Origin: HRBIN24 sp035574155
Lineage (GTDB): Bacteria; Chloroflexota; Dehalococcoidia; SM23-28-2; HRBIN24
Length of the DNA: 64,000 bases
Direction of reading: 5' to 3'
Assembly (NCBI GenBank): GCA_035574155.1
Contig: DATLZD010000075.1
Span: forward strand, 1 to 64,000
In this document: positions 52,203 to 60,111 of the stretch, piece after piece
Numbering within the stretch: position 1 is the first letter of the stretch
How the letters are laid out: the number at the start of each line of letters is the position of its first letter
The notes under the pieces: generated by a model
Database searches by the model: none
The model's input: the letters and a program-made list of their open reading frames with translations, nothing else
Told to the model about the DNA's origin: nothing
Translations under genes and position numbers: made by a program

Positions 52203-53387
52203 ATGAGAGAGGTAGCAGTGCTCGGGGTCGGTGCCCATCCCTGGGGCAGGTTCGATGCGATCCCCCTGTCCCAGATGTGTCGCGTGGCCATCGAGGCAGC
52301 CCTCAAGGATGCCGGCGTGAGCTGGAGGGAGATCCAGGCCGTCGTCGCCGGCGGCTCCCGCTTCTCGGGCGGCTACGGCTGGGCCCTCAACGGCAACGAG
52401 ATGGCGGCGGAGATGGGCCTCAGCGGTATCCCCGTCTACAACCTCACGGCCGCCTGTGCCGCTGGCGGCAGCGCCTTCAACATCGCCTACACGCTGGTGG
52501 CCAGCGGCATGCACGACCTGGTGCTGGTCTTCGGCGGTGAGAAGCCGCCACGGGGCTTCTTCCCCCTCAGCCGGGACGAGGCCGATCCCCTGGACCCTCA
52601 GTTCCTGCAGGTGGTGGGTGCCGGCCTCACCGGCCCCGCTTTCTGGGCCATGCTGGCCAGGAGGCGTATGCATGACTACGGCACCACCGAGGAGCAGCTG
52701 GCCAAGGTGGTGGTCAAGGCCCGCCGCCTGGGCGCCCACAACCCCATAGCTAGGTACCGTCAGGAGATCACCGTCGAGGACGTCCTCAACTCGCCCATGG
52801 TGTGCTATCCCCTGCACCTCTTCGAGATCTGCGCCATCAGCGATGGCGCAGCGGCGGCGGTCCTGGCCTCCGCCGACGAGGCCCGCAAGCGGACCAGCCG
52901 CCCCGTCTGGGTGGCGGGCGCGGCCATCTGCACGGCCGAGCTGGGGGACGGGCTGCCCAGGGGCGTGTCGGCCATAGGTGGCTGCGCTCCCAGGGCCTAC
53001 CACAGCGAGGTGGCCAAGGCCGTCCGCCTGGCCCTGGAGCGGGCCGGCATGGAGCCCAAGGACATCGACCTCATCGAGCTGCAGGAGAACATCCCCTACT
53101 ACGAGCTGGCCCTGCCGGAGGAGTGGGGCTTCTGGGAGCCGGGCGAGGGCGAGAAGATGCTGGAGAGCGGCGAGACGCTCCCCACCGGCAGGACGCCGGT
53201 CAACCCCAGCGGCGGCTTCCTGTCCTTCGGCGAGGCGACAACGGCCATGGGGGTGTGGCAGGTGTACGAGGTGGCCCTGCAGCTGCGCGGGGAGGCCGGC
53301 GCCCGGCAGGTGCCGGGGGCCAAGACGGGCCTGGCCCAGACCCTGGGCCTGGGTCCCAACGGCAGCGCCATCGTCCTCAAGAGGTAG
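52203..53387 (+). CDS. Thiolase-fold protein (SCP-x/Ltp2-like) lacking the usual His and second Cys
   Basis: A 394-residue thiolase-superfamily protein. The nucleophile-type Cys is C85 (NLTAACAAGGSAF). The motif that is GHP in thiolases reads GEATTAMG (E344), and the C-terminal C-x-G segment reads LGLGPNG, with L381 in the Cys place. A classical thiolase mechanism is therefore doubtful. With the DUF35 partner it may be a retro-aldolase or another C-C lyase like Ltp2. ATG 52203 follows GAGGAGG. Confidence 0.85.
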   Translation: MREVAVLGVGAHPWGRFDAIPLSQMCRVAIEAALKDAGVSWREIQAVVAGGSRFSGGYGWALNGNEMAAEMGLSGIPVYNLTAACAAGGSAFNIAYTLVASGMHDLVLVFGGEKPPRGFFPLSRDEADPLDPQFLQVVGAGLTGPAFWAMLARRRMHDYGTTEEQLAKVVVKARRLGAHNPIARYRQEITVEDVLNSPMVCYPLHLFEICAISDGAAAAVLASADEARKRTSRPVWVAGAAICTAELGDGLPRGVSAIGGCAPRAYHSEVAKAVRLALERAGMEPKDIDLIELQENIPYYELALPEEWGFWEPGEGEKMLESGETLPTGRTPVNPSGGFLSFGEATTAMGVWQVYEVALQLRGEAGARQVPGAKTGLAQTLGLGPNGSAIVLKR

Positions 53388-53410
53388 TCCAGCGCAATAA
53401 GGAGTGGGCC

Positions 53411-54352
53411 ATGAAGTTCGGAGTCGGTCTGCCGGTAGTCCACCTTTACCCCGTGACCGCCAACCAGTGGGAGTATACGGCGCCGCCGTCGGTCGCGACC
53501 GAGATCGCCCAGAAGGCCGATGAGTTGGGGTTCGACTTCCTCATCATCCCCGAGCACATCGTCATCCCCAACGAGATGCTGGAGACCATGGGTGCCCGCT
53601 ACCCGGATGCCCTGGCGGCCATGGCCTTCATCGCCGGGGCCACCAAGAACATCAAGGTCCTGAGCTACATCCTGGTGCTGCCCTACCGGAACCCCATAGT
53701 GGCTGCCAAGACCATAGCCACCATGGACTTCCTGTCCAATGGGCGGGTGCTGGTGGGCACCGCCGTGGGCCACATGCAGCGGGAGTTCGAGATCCTGGGG
53801 GTGCCCTTCCACGAGCGAGGCAAGCTCATGGACGAGTACCTGCTGGCCATGAAGGAGCTGTGGACCCAGGACTCGCCGAGCTTCGAGGGCCGCTACGTCC
53901 GCTTCTCGGATATCCGCTTCGAGCCCAAGCCCGTGCAGAAGCCACACCCGCCCATCTGGCTGGGGGGCAACACCAAGCCTGCCATGCGGCGGGCGGCCAA
54001 CCTGGGCGATGGCTGGATACCGTGGCTCATCGGCCCCGAGCAGATGCCCCAGTGCCTGGAGTACATCTTCTCGCAGCCAGGCTTCCAGAGCAGGTTCCCC
54101 AACGGCAAGGGGTTCGACGTGATCGTGCCCCTGGCCCGCTTCCAGGTAGAGGACTACTCCCACCGCGAGCTGGGTCCGACGGTGATGCCCCGCGGCAAGG
54201 ACGAGATCGTCGAGGCTATCGGCCAGTGGAAGGAGGTGGGTGTGACGGGGGTGGTCATCAACTTCCCCCGCACCCGCAGCCCCGAGCAGGCGATGGACTG
54301 GTTGGAGTGGTATGCCAGGGAGATAGTCCCGGTCTTTAAGGACGGCTCCTGA
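53411..54352 (+). CDS. LLM-class F420-dependent oxidoreductase
   Basis: A 313-residue TIM-barrel luciferase-like enzyme: FGVGLPV at the start, ADELGFDFLIIPEHIVIP, KVLSYILVLPYRNPIVAAKTIATMDFLSNGRVLVGTAVG (about 76-114), KPHPPIWLGGN and the C-terminal GVTGVVINFP. The family uses F420 or FMN; F420 is favoured because most such stand-alone proteins in Chloroflexota and Actinobacteria are F420-type. It may oxidise an alcohol or carbonyl entering the pathway. AAGGAG lies about 9 nt before the ATG. Confidence 0.88.
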   Translation: MKFGVGLPVVHLYPVTANQWEYTAPPSVATEIAQKADELGFDFLIIPEHIVIPNEMLETMGARYPDALAAMAFIAGATKNIKVLSYILVLPYRNPIVAAKTIATMDFLSNGRVLVGTAVGHMQREFEILGVPFHERGKLMDEYLLAMKELWTQDSPSFEGRYVRFSDIRFEPKPVQKPHPPIWLGGNTKPAMRRAANLGDGWIPWLIGPEQMPQCLEYIFSQPGFQSRFPNGKGFDVIVPLARFQVEDYSHRELGPTVMPRGKDEIVEAIGQWKEVGVTGVVINFPRTRSPEQAMDWLEWYAREIVPVFKDGS

Positions 54353-54379
54353 GAGCCGAGGACAGAAGAGGAGGTCATC

Positions 54380-55810
54380 ATGGCGCTCTGGCACAAGCTC
54401 AGGCTACCGGCGGCGCTGGCGGTCGTTGCCGCGTCGCTCCTCCTGGCCGTTGCCTGTGAGGGAGAGGAGGAGGCCCCTGCCACTCCCACCCCCGGCGCGG
54501 GCGGTCAGCAGCAGGTGCGGCCGGGAGCGGCGGGCATACCCAGCAACCCGCGCCAGGTGCGGGGGCTGGAGGGCATCCTCACGCTGGACGATGGGCTGGC
54601 CATGTTCCGGCAGCGTCCGGCCAGCGAGACGCGCACCGGCGTGACGTCCACCACCATCAAGCTGGGCCGAACAGCGGACATGTCGGGCCCCTTCGCCCCC
54701 TACGAGCCTTTCTGGGGGCGGATGTTGGAGGCCCTCATCAAGAGGATCAACGATGCGGGCGGCATCCACGGCCGACGTATCGAGCTGGTGACAGTGGACG
54801 ACAAGTCTGACCCGGCCCTGGCCGTCCAAGTCACCCGCAGACTGGTGGAGCAGGACAACGTCTTCGCCCTGTTCTTCAGCATCGGTGCCCCTTCCCACGC
54901 GGCCGTGCACGACTACCACGTGCAGCGGCGGGTGCCCAACTTCTACTACTTCGACGCCTCTCCCCTGGGGATGGAGCCGGAGACGTCGCCCTATGACTAC
55001 AACGGCCAGAACTCGGACCACATGAGCGGTCTGGCCATGGCCGAGGCCCTGTTCCGTATCGACCCCAATGCCCGGCCCATCCTGGTCTATGCTGACTTCC
55101 CCGCCTCCCAGGCCGGCCGCGACGGCATTCGTTATGGCGTCCAGAAGCAGGGCAAGAGCCTGGTGGGCGAGCTGTCCCACGACCTGACCCAACTCGATTT
55201 GACGTCCATCGCCCAGCAGGTCATCCGCTCCGGCGCCAACTGGGTGCTCTATCATGGCTCCATCACCCAGTCCATCTCGCTGGTGAAGGCCCTGCGGGAC
55301 CTGGGCAGCAACATCCGGGTCTTCCAGTGGGGCTGGGTCCCTACCGGTGACCCCGGCAGCGATGCCCTGATGGATGGGACCTACCAGGTGACCTTCTTCT
55401 GCTCCCAGTTCTCCTGCCCCGACCGCCAGGTCTTCCAGCGCCTGCAGGCCGTAGCCCAGGAGGAGGGCGTACCTTATAACCCCTTCCTGTCGGTCCAAGC
55501 GCTGATGGCGGTGGAGCACCTGGTGCGGGCCCTGGAGATGGCCGGTCCTGACCTGACCAGGGAAGGCTTCATCGAGGCCCTCAACAACGGGTTCGATGGC
55601 AGCTGGCAGTGCTCGGCCTGCCTCGCCCCTACCATCATGAACCCTCAGGACCACTGGATTAATGAGACCTACCTCATCACCCAGTGGCAGAACGCCTCCC
55701 GCCGCTTCCAGGTGCTGGGCACCCTGGACTACGAGACCAGCAAGGGCAGGGGCCTGAGGGGCAACCTGCCGGGATTCGATTGCCGCCCTGGCACCTGTCC
55801 CTGGAGGTAG
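54380..55810 (+). CDS. ABC-transporter substrate-binding lipoprotein (branched-chain amino acid/small organic type)
   Basis: A 476-residue type I periplasmic-binding protein. The signal peptide ends in the lipobox LLAVAC (Cys about 26), followed by an acidic, PT-rich linker. The binding domain starts with GVTSTTIKLGRTADMSGPFA (about 87-106) and contains AVQVTRRLVEQDNVFALFFSIGAPSHAAV and a long second lobe. No permease or ATPase gene accompanies it here. Its place at the end of the carboxylase operon suggests that it captures the pathway substrate. AGAGGAGG lies upstream. Confidence 0.9.
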   Translation: MALWHKLRLPAALAVVAASLLLAVACEGEEEAPATPTPGAGGQQQVRPGAAGIPSNPRQVRGLEGILTLDDGLAMFRQRPASETRTGVTSTTIKLGRTADMSGPFAPYEPFWGRMLEALIKRINDAGGIHGRRIELVTVDDKSDPALAVQVTRRLVEQDNVFALFFSIGAPSHAAVHDYHVQRRVPNFYYFDASPLGMEPETSPYDYNGQNSDHMSGLAMAEALFRIDPNARPILVYADFPASQAGRDGIRYGVQKQGKSLVGELSHDLTQLDLTSIAQQVIRSGANWVLYHGSITQSISLVKALRDLGSNIRVFQWGWVPTGDPGSDALMDGTYQVTFFCSQFSCPDRQVFQRLQAVAQEEGVPYNPFLSVQALMAVEHLVRALEMAGPDLTREGFIEALNNGFDGSWQCSACLAPTIMNPQDHWINETYLITQWQNASRRFQVLGTLDYETSKGRGLRGNLPGFDCRPGTCPWR

Positions 55811-55845
55811 CGAGGGGCGGGGCGCAGGGGACATCAGGCGTCCTT

Positions 55846-55893
55846 GGTCGGGGGCCTGGTCGGGGGCGAGTCCCCCAGTCCAGGCCCCCGACC
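55846..55893 (+). terminator. Long nested hairpin ending the carboxylase operon
   Basis: GGTCGGGGGCCTGG (55846-55859) and CCAGGCCCCCGACC (55880-55893) are perfect 14-bp complements. The 20-nt loop folds again into a GGGGG/CCCCC stem. It lies 35 nt after the last gene of the operon. No T-tract follows. Confidence 0.65.
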
Positions 55894-55925
55894 GTGCTGC
55901 GTCGCTGGGGCCGACCCGTCCGCCC

Positions 55926-55954
55926 TTGTCCTGCAGGTGATGGCCTTGTATGAT
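55926..55954 (+). promoter_or_regulatory. Promoter of the MBL-fold hydrolase gene
   Basis: TTGTCC (55926-55931), an exact 17-nt spacer and TATGAT (55949-55954). Transcription would begin near 55961, so of the three in-frame ATGs only 55968 lies downstream of it. Confidence 0.6.
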
Positions 55955-55967
55955 GCCCACAGGCCCC

Positions 55968-56714
55968 ATGGTGCATCTGGTCCCCCTCGGCACCGGTAGC
56001 GCCTTCACCACGCCCAGCCGTTATTGGAGTGGCCTCCTGCTGGACGGCAGGCTCCTGCTGGACTGCCCGCCGACGGCGCTGCCCCACCTCAAGCGGCTGG
56101 GTGTGCCCCCCCAGCAGGTGGATGCCATCTTCATCACCCACTTCCACGGCGACCACTTCGCCGGCTACCCTTTTCTGGTCCTGGAATATGCCTATCTGAG
56201 CGCCAGGGAAGGGGACTTGGAGGTGGTGGTGCCCCCGGGGGGTGGCCCCTTCCTGGAGTCCTTCGTCGACCAGATGTTCCCCGACCTGTCGCGGCGCGAG
56301 GCCGGCTACCGTCGCATCTACGTGGAGGCACGGCCCGGTGGCCCCCAGGAGGTGGCGGGCGTCCGCTTCTGGTCGGTGCCCATGGAACATGCCCGCGACA
56401 AGCTCCAGGCCTTCGGCTATCGGCTGCAGTTGGCGGGCCTCACGGTAGCCTACAGCGGCGATGCCCAGTGGTCGCCGTCGTTGCTGGAGCTGGCGAGGGG
56501 CGCCGACGTCCTCGTCGTCGACTGCACCTACCCGACGCGAGGGCCGGAGCATATGGGGCTGGAGGACGTGCGGCTGTTGCGGGCCTCGCTGCCCCAGAGC
56601 ACCCTTCTGCTCCTGACCCATTTGGGTGACGACGGCCTCGGCGCCGGCGGCCTGCCCAACACGGCGGTGCTGCGCGACCTGGAGACCTACCGCTTCGGCC
56701 GCGGCGGCGGGTGA
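55968..56714 (+). CDS. MBL-fold metal-dependent hydrolase (RNase Z-like group)
   Basis: A 248-residue metallo-beta-lactamase-fold enzyme. The metal site THFHGDHFAG (HxHxDH) is complete; later ligands are probably H in PMEHARDK, D in YSGDAQWS and H in LLTHLGDDG. The layout resembles RNase Z and related hydrolases, though the length is shorter than tRNase Z. The start at 55968 is chosen because upstream ATGs fall within the -10 box; the leader would be about 7 nt. Substrate unknown. Confidence 0.82.
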   Translation: MVHLVPLGTGSAFTTPSRYWSGLLLDGRLLLDCPPTALPHLKRLGVPPQQVDAIFITHFHGDHFAGYPFLVLEYAYLSAREGDLEVVVPPGGGPFLESFVDQMFPDLSRREAGYRRIYVEARPGGPQEVAGVRFWSVPMEHARDKLQAFGYRLQLAGLTVAYSGDAQWSPSLLELARGADVLVVDCTYPTRGPEHMGLEDVRLLRASLPQSTLLLLTHLGDDGLGAGGLPNTAVLRDLETYRFGRGGG

Positions 56715-56724
56715 GGAGAAGGGG

Positions 56725-57741
56725 ATGGGGGAGGTCGTGGCTGTCCTGGGGGCCGGGGCCTTCGGCACCGCCTTGGCCCAGGCTGCCGCCCACGCTGGTC
56801 ACCAGGTCCGCCTCTGGAGCATCGAGGCGCCGGTCCTGGCGGAGATCCGTCAGCGTCGCCGCAACAGCCACTACCTGCCGGGAGTCCGCCTCCATCGGCG
56901 CATCCAGCCCTGCGAAGGCCTGACCGAGGCGGTGGCGGGGGCCTCACTCGTGCTGGTGGCGGTGCCGTCGCGGGCGGTAAGGGATGTGGCGCGGCAACTG
57001 GCACGGACGGTATCGCCAGGGCAGGCGGTGGCCAACGCCGCTAAGGGTCTGGAGGAGGGCACCTCCCTGCGCATGTCACAGGTGTTGGAGCAGGAGCTGC
57101 CGGTGGCGGTGCGGGGGTCCATCGCCACGGTGGGAGGGCCGGCCATCGCCCGCGAGATGGCCCGGCGCCGTCCCACTGCCCTGGTGGCCGCGGCCCGCGA
57201 GCCTGAGGTGGCCGAGCTGGTCCAAGGCTGCCTGCAGAACGCCTGGGTGCGGGTGGCCGTCAGCCCCGACGTGGTGGGGGTCGAGGTCGCTGCCACCCTC
57301 AAGAACGCCTACGCCATCGCCCTGGGGCTGTGCGACGGTCTAGGGATGGGGGCCAACGTCAAGGCCACCCTGACGGCCACTTGCCTGGCCGAGATGGCCG
57401 AGGTGGTGGTCTGCCTGGGAGGACACCGGGACACGGCCTACGGCCTGGCCGGCCTAGGCGACCTGCTGGCTACGGGCTACAGCCCTCACAGCCGCAACCG
57501 GACCCTGGGTGAAAAGATAGGGCGGGGCGAGGACTGGCGTCACTTCCTGGCCAGCAACACGGTGGAGGGGCCTGCAGCGGTGGAGGCCTGCCTGCGGCTG
57601 GTGCGCCCCCTGGGGCTGCCGCTGCCGGTCCTGACGGGGCTGCACGCCCTCCTGTTCCTGGGGGCCGATCCCATGGCCACCCTCATGGCGCTGCTGGAGG
57701 GGGCGCCGCCGTTACCGTCCTGGGGTTCTCAGCCTCGGTGA
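56725..57741 (+). CDS. gpsA: Glycerol-3-phosphate dehydrogenase (NAD(P)+)
   Basis: A 338-residue GpsA that reduces dihydroxyacetone phosphate to sn-glycerol-3-phosphate for phospholipid synthesis. Visible are the nucleotide-binding GAGAFGTALAQ (9-19), ANAAKGLEEGT, VGGPAIAREMA, the catalytic lysine in EVAATLKNAYAIALG, and GLAGLGDLLATGYSPHSRNR. GAGGAGAAGGGG precedes ATG 56725. It ends overlapping convergent sufU by 13 nt. Confidence 0.95.
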   Translation: MGEVVAVLGAGAFGTALAQAAAHAGHQVRLWSIEAPVLAEIRQRRRNSHYLPGVRLHRRIQPCEGLTEAVAGASLVLVAVPSRAVRDVARQLARTVSPGQAVANAAKGLEEGTSLRMSQVLEQELPVAVRGSIATVGGPAIAREMARRRPTALVAAAREPEVAELVQGCLQNAWVRVAVSPDVVGVEVAATLKNAYAIALGLCDGLGMGANVKATLTATCLAEMAEVVVCLGGHRDTAYGLAGLGDLLATGYSPHSRNRTLGEKIGRGEDWRHFLASNTVEGPAAVEACLRLVRPLGLPLPVLTGLHALLFLGADPMATLMALLEGAPPLPSWGSQPR

Positions 57742-58193
57742 AGGGCCTTGATGGCCTCGTCCAGCACGTGCCAGGCCAAGGTGGCGCACTTCACCCGCAC
57801 GGGGAACTTCCTCACTCCGGAGAGGGCCTCCAGGTCTCCCAGCTCCGAGGGGTCCACCGTCTCGTCGCCCGTCATGAGGCGGTGGAAACGCTGATAGAGG
57901 TCTTCGGCCTGTTCCAGCGTGAGGCCCTGCACGGCCTCGGTGAGCATGGACGCCGAGGCCTGCGATATGGAGCAGCCCTGTCCCTGGAAGCGGGCCTCCT
58001 TGATGACGCCGTCCTCCACCAATAGGTCCAGGGACACCTCGTCCCCGCACAGCGGGTTCTGTCCCTCGCGGCTGATGGTGGGCGAGGGCAGGCGGCCCCG
58101 GTTGCGGGGGCTGCGGTAGTATTCCAGGATGATGTCGCGGTAGAGGTCGTCCAGCGACTGCTCCTGCCGCTTCAGCTCTTCCCTGTCCAGCAT
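57729..58193 (-). CDS. sufU: SufU-type iron-sulfur assembly protein
   Basis: A 154-residue SufU. The zinc/Fe-S ligands are C49 and D51 (NPLCGDE), C74 (GQGCSISQAS) and C136 (VKCATLAWH), with the 20-residue insertion between the second and third sites that separates SufU from IscU. It delivers or receives sulfur with a SufS cysteine desulfurase, which is not in the window. ATG 58193 is used; an in-frame GTG lies 6 nt upstream. No ribosome site is evident. Confidence 0.94.
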   Translation of the reverse strand: MLDREELKRQEQSLDDLYRDIILEYYRSPRNRGRLPSPTISREGQNPLCGDEVSLDLLVEDGVIKEARFQGQGCSISQASASMLTEAVQGLTLEQAEDLYQRFHRLMTGDETVDPSELGDLEALSGVRKFPVRVKCATLAWHVLDEAIKALHRG

Positions 58194-58291
58194 GGCCACG
58201 CCTACAGTGTGGCACGAGCGGCCGGGGCTGGCAACCTCGACACCAGGAGAAGAGACCCTGAGAGGGGCCTGTGCTAGAATGGCCTTGCGCC

Positions 58292-58939
58292 ATGAAGGCC
58301 ACCGGCGTCCGCCGACTGGTCAGGCCCATGTCCCTAGCCGACATCCCTCAGGTCGAGGAGATCGAGCGCGAGGCCTTCCCCAGCAGCTGGCCTCCCTCTG
58401 CCTTTCAACACGAGTTGCGCCACAACCGCATCGCGCGCTACCTGGTGGCGGTGGAGGAGCTGGGGCAAGATGAGGAGGTGCCGCCGCCTCCCGCTGTCGG
58501 CCTGGGGCGGGTATTGGTGGGGCTGCGACGGGCCCTGAGCGGCGAGGATACCCCACGGGAGCGGGTCCTGGGCTACCTCGGCATGTGGTTGCCGGCCGAT
58601 GAGGCCCACATCATCGCCATCGCCGTGCGCTCGGCCTATCGCCGTCAGGGGCTGGGGGAGCTGTTGCTGATGGCCGGCCTGGAGCTGGCGCGACGGGAGG
58701 GTCGGACGCTGGCAACCTTGGAGTGCCGGGTCTCCAACGGGCCTGCCCAGGCCCTCTACTACAAATACGGGTTCCGACAGGTGGGTCTGCGCCCGCGCTA
58801 CTATTCCGACAACCTGGAGGATGCCTACGTCATGGCGCTGGACGGCCTCCACACCCCTGCCGTGGCCCGTCGGTTGGAGGAGCTGAAGGCCCTCTACCGC
58901 CAGCGCCGAGGAGAGGCCCACATCCTGATGGACCTGTAG
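58292..58939 (+). CDS. GNAT acetyltransferase, RimI-like
   Basis: A 215-residue acetyltransferase: VRPMSLADIPQVEEIEREAFPSSWP at the start, the acetyl-CoA motif A region IIAIAVRSAYRRQGLGELLLMAGLELAR, then LECRVSNGPAQALYYKYGFRQVGLRPRYYSDNLEDAYVM (about 144-182), which is the RimI pattern for N-terminal acetylation of ribosomal protein S18. It is longer than RimI owing to an insertion at about 60-90 and a C-terminal tail. TAGAAT (58275-58280) lies 17 nt before ATG 58292. Confidence 0.85.
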   Translation: MKATGVRRLVRPMSLADIPQVEEIEREAFPSSWPPSAFQHELRHNRIARYLVAVEELGQDEEVPPPPAVGLGRVLVGLRRALSGEDTPRERVLGYLGMWLPADEAHIIAIAVRSAYRRQGLGELLLMAGLELARREGRTLATLECRVSNGPAQALYYKYGFRQVGLRPRYYSDNLEDAYVMALDGLHTPAVARRLEELKALYRQRRGEAHILMDL

Positions 58940-58955
58940 CTGCAGGAGGTGCCAG

Positions 58956-59279
58956 GTGGCAGCCAGCGTGGAGCAGGCCATAGCCAGACTGCGTCGACAG
59001 CTGGAGCAGGTGCCGTGGCTGCGAGGCCGCGGCCCCGTTTCCTACCACTACGGGCAGTGGGTGGATGCCACCCACCATGCCCTCATGACCCTGTTCGGCG
59101 AGGACTCACCCGAGGCGAGGGGGTTCCTGGAGATCGTGGGCACCGGCGCTGCCGAGCGGGGCTGGGGGGTGCCCCTAGCGCCCGACCACCAATGGGGGCT
59201 GCGGGCGCGGTTGGACCGTGCCGAGGGCTACCTTCGTCAGCTGCTGGAGGGCCTGGAACGACAGGCGCGGGCCCCGTAG
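58956..59279 (+). CDS. Small conserved-looking hypothetical protein (107 aa)
   Basis: A soluble 107-residue protein, mostly helical, with WLRGRGPVSYHYGQWVDATHHAL and WGVPLAPDHQWGLRARLDRAEGYLRQLL. GTG 58956 has AGGAGGTG with good spacing, and the gene starts 16 nt after rimI, so it is probably cotranscribed. No family is recognised. The high density of Trp and His in fixed-looking motifs argues for a real protein. Confidence 0.7.
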   Translation: MAASVEQAIARLRRQLEQVPWLRGRGPVSYHYGQWVDATHHALMTLFGEDSPEARGFLEIVGTGAAERGWGVPLAPDHQWGLRARLDRAEGYLRQLLEGLERQARAP

Positions 59280-59300
59280 CCCTTCCCCCAGGCAAGCCCA

Positions 59301-60011
59301 CTAGGGGCGGGCGCCTTCCAGGCCTTGGCTGGCCAGCGCCACCACATCGGCTGCCAGCGACAGGGGCAGTCGCGCGGTCTCGATGGTCAGGTGGTAGTGC
59401 TGGGGGTCGTCCGGCTCCACCTTCCACAGGCGGCGGTAGAAGAGGGTGCGGCCGCGGTCGGCCTGGGCCACCTGGCGGGCCGCTTCCTCCAGGCCCAGCC
59501 CCTCCCTCTCGGCGTAGCGTCGCACCCGGGTCTCCTTGGGGGCCAGGGCCAGCACGTGCAGGGCGCCGGGAAAGTCGCGCAGGGCCACATGGCTCCCGCG
59601 GCCCATGATGACCACGTCGCCCCGGTAGGCCAGCTCCCGGAAGACGCCCGTCAGCACCTTCACGTAGAGGGCATCGTCGATGTCCGTCTCTTGGCCTTCC
59701 TCCAGCTGGGTGGCCATCTCGGTGTAGCTGCGGGAGAATATGACCTCCAGGCCGGTGCCGCCGGTGAGGGGGTCGGTGCCCAGGAGGGCAGAGCGCTCCA
59801 GGAAGCCCCGCAGCAGGGACGCTAGACGTTCCCTCAGCCCCAGACAGCGCTCGTCCCGCTCGGCCACCCTCTCCACCCGCACGCCAAGGCGGCGGGCGGC
59901 ATCCACCAGGATCTGCTGGTCGATGAGGTCGATCCCCAGCTTCTGGGCCACCAGGAGCCCCAGCTCGCGGGCGCCCGACCCGGCGGCACCTGAAACGGTG
60001 ATGACGGGCAT
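59301..60011 (-). CDS. Cytidylate-kinase-like family protein
   Basis: A 236-residue P-loop protein of the cytidylate kinase-like family: VITVSGAAGSGARELGLLVAQKLG at the N-terminus (the P-loop has GSGA where Lys is usual), YVKVLTGVFRELAYRGDVVIMGRGSHVALRD in the middle, and YAEREGLGLEEAARQVAQADRGRTLFYRRLW with the lid-like Arg residues. The real substrate is unknown for this family. ATG 60011 begins the conserved part and has AGAAGGG directly upstream. Confidence 0.82.
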   Translation of the reverse strand: MPVITVSGAAGSGARELGLLVAQKLGIDLIDQQILVDAARRLGVRVERVAERDERCLGLRERLASLLRGFLERSALLGTDPLTGGTGLEVIFSRSYTEMATQLEEGQETDIDDALYVKVLTGVFRELAYRGDVVIMGRGSHVALRDFPGALHVLALAPKETRVRRYAEREGLGLEEAARQVAQADRGRTLFYRRLWKVEPDDPQHYHLTIETARLPLSLAADVVALASQGLEGARP

Positions 60012-60111
60012 CCCTTCTGTTTCCCCTCTCCTCCGCAACGACCTAGCATAGCGTCTCCCGCTACCCTTGGGAATGGGGGAGAGCAGTGGTCTACAATGGG
60101 CTGGGTGACCC

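Noticed and set aside
55846..55867. Direct repeat GGTCGGGGGC (two copies 2 nt apart) as an attachment site
   Set aside because: It is explained by the nested hairpin, and no integrase or mobile gene is nearby.
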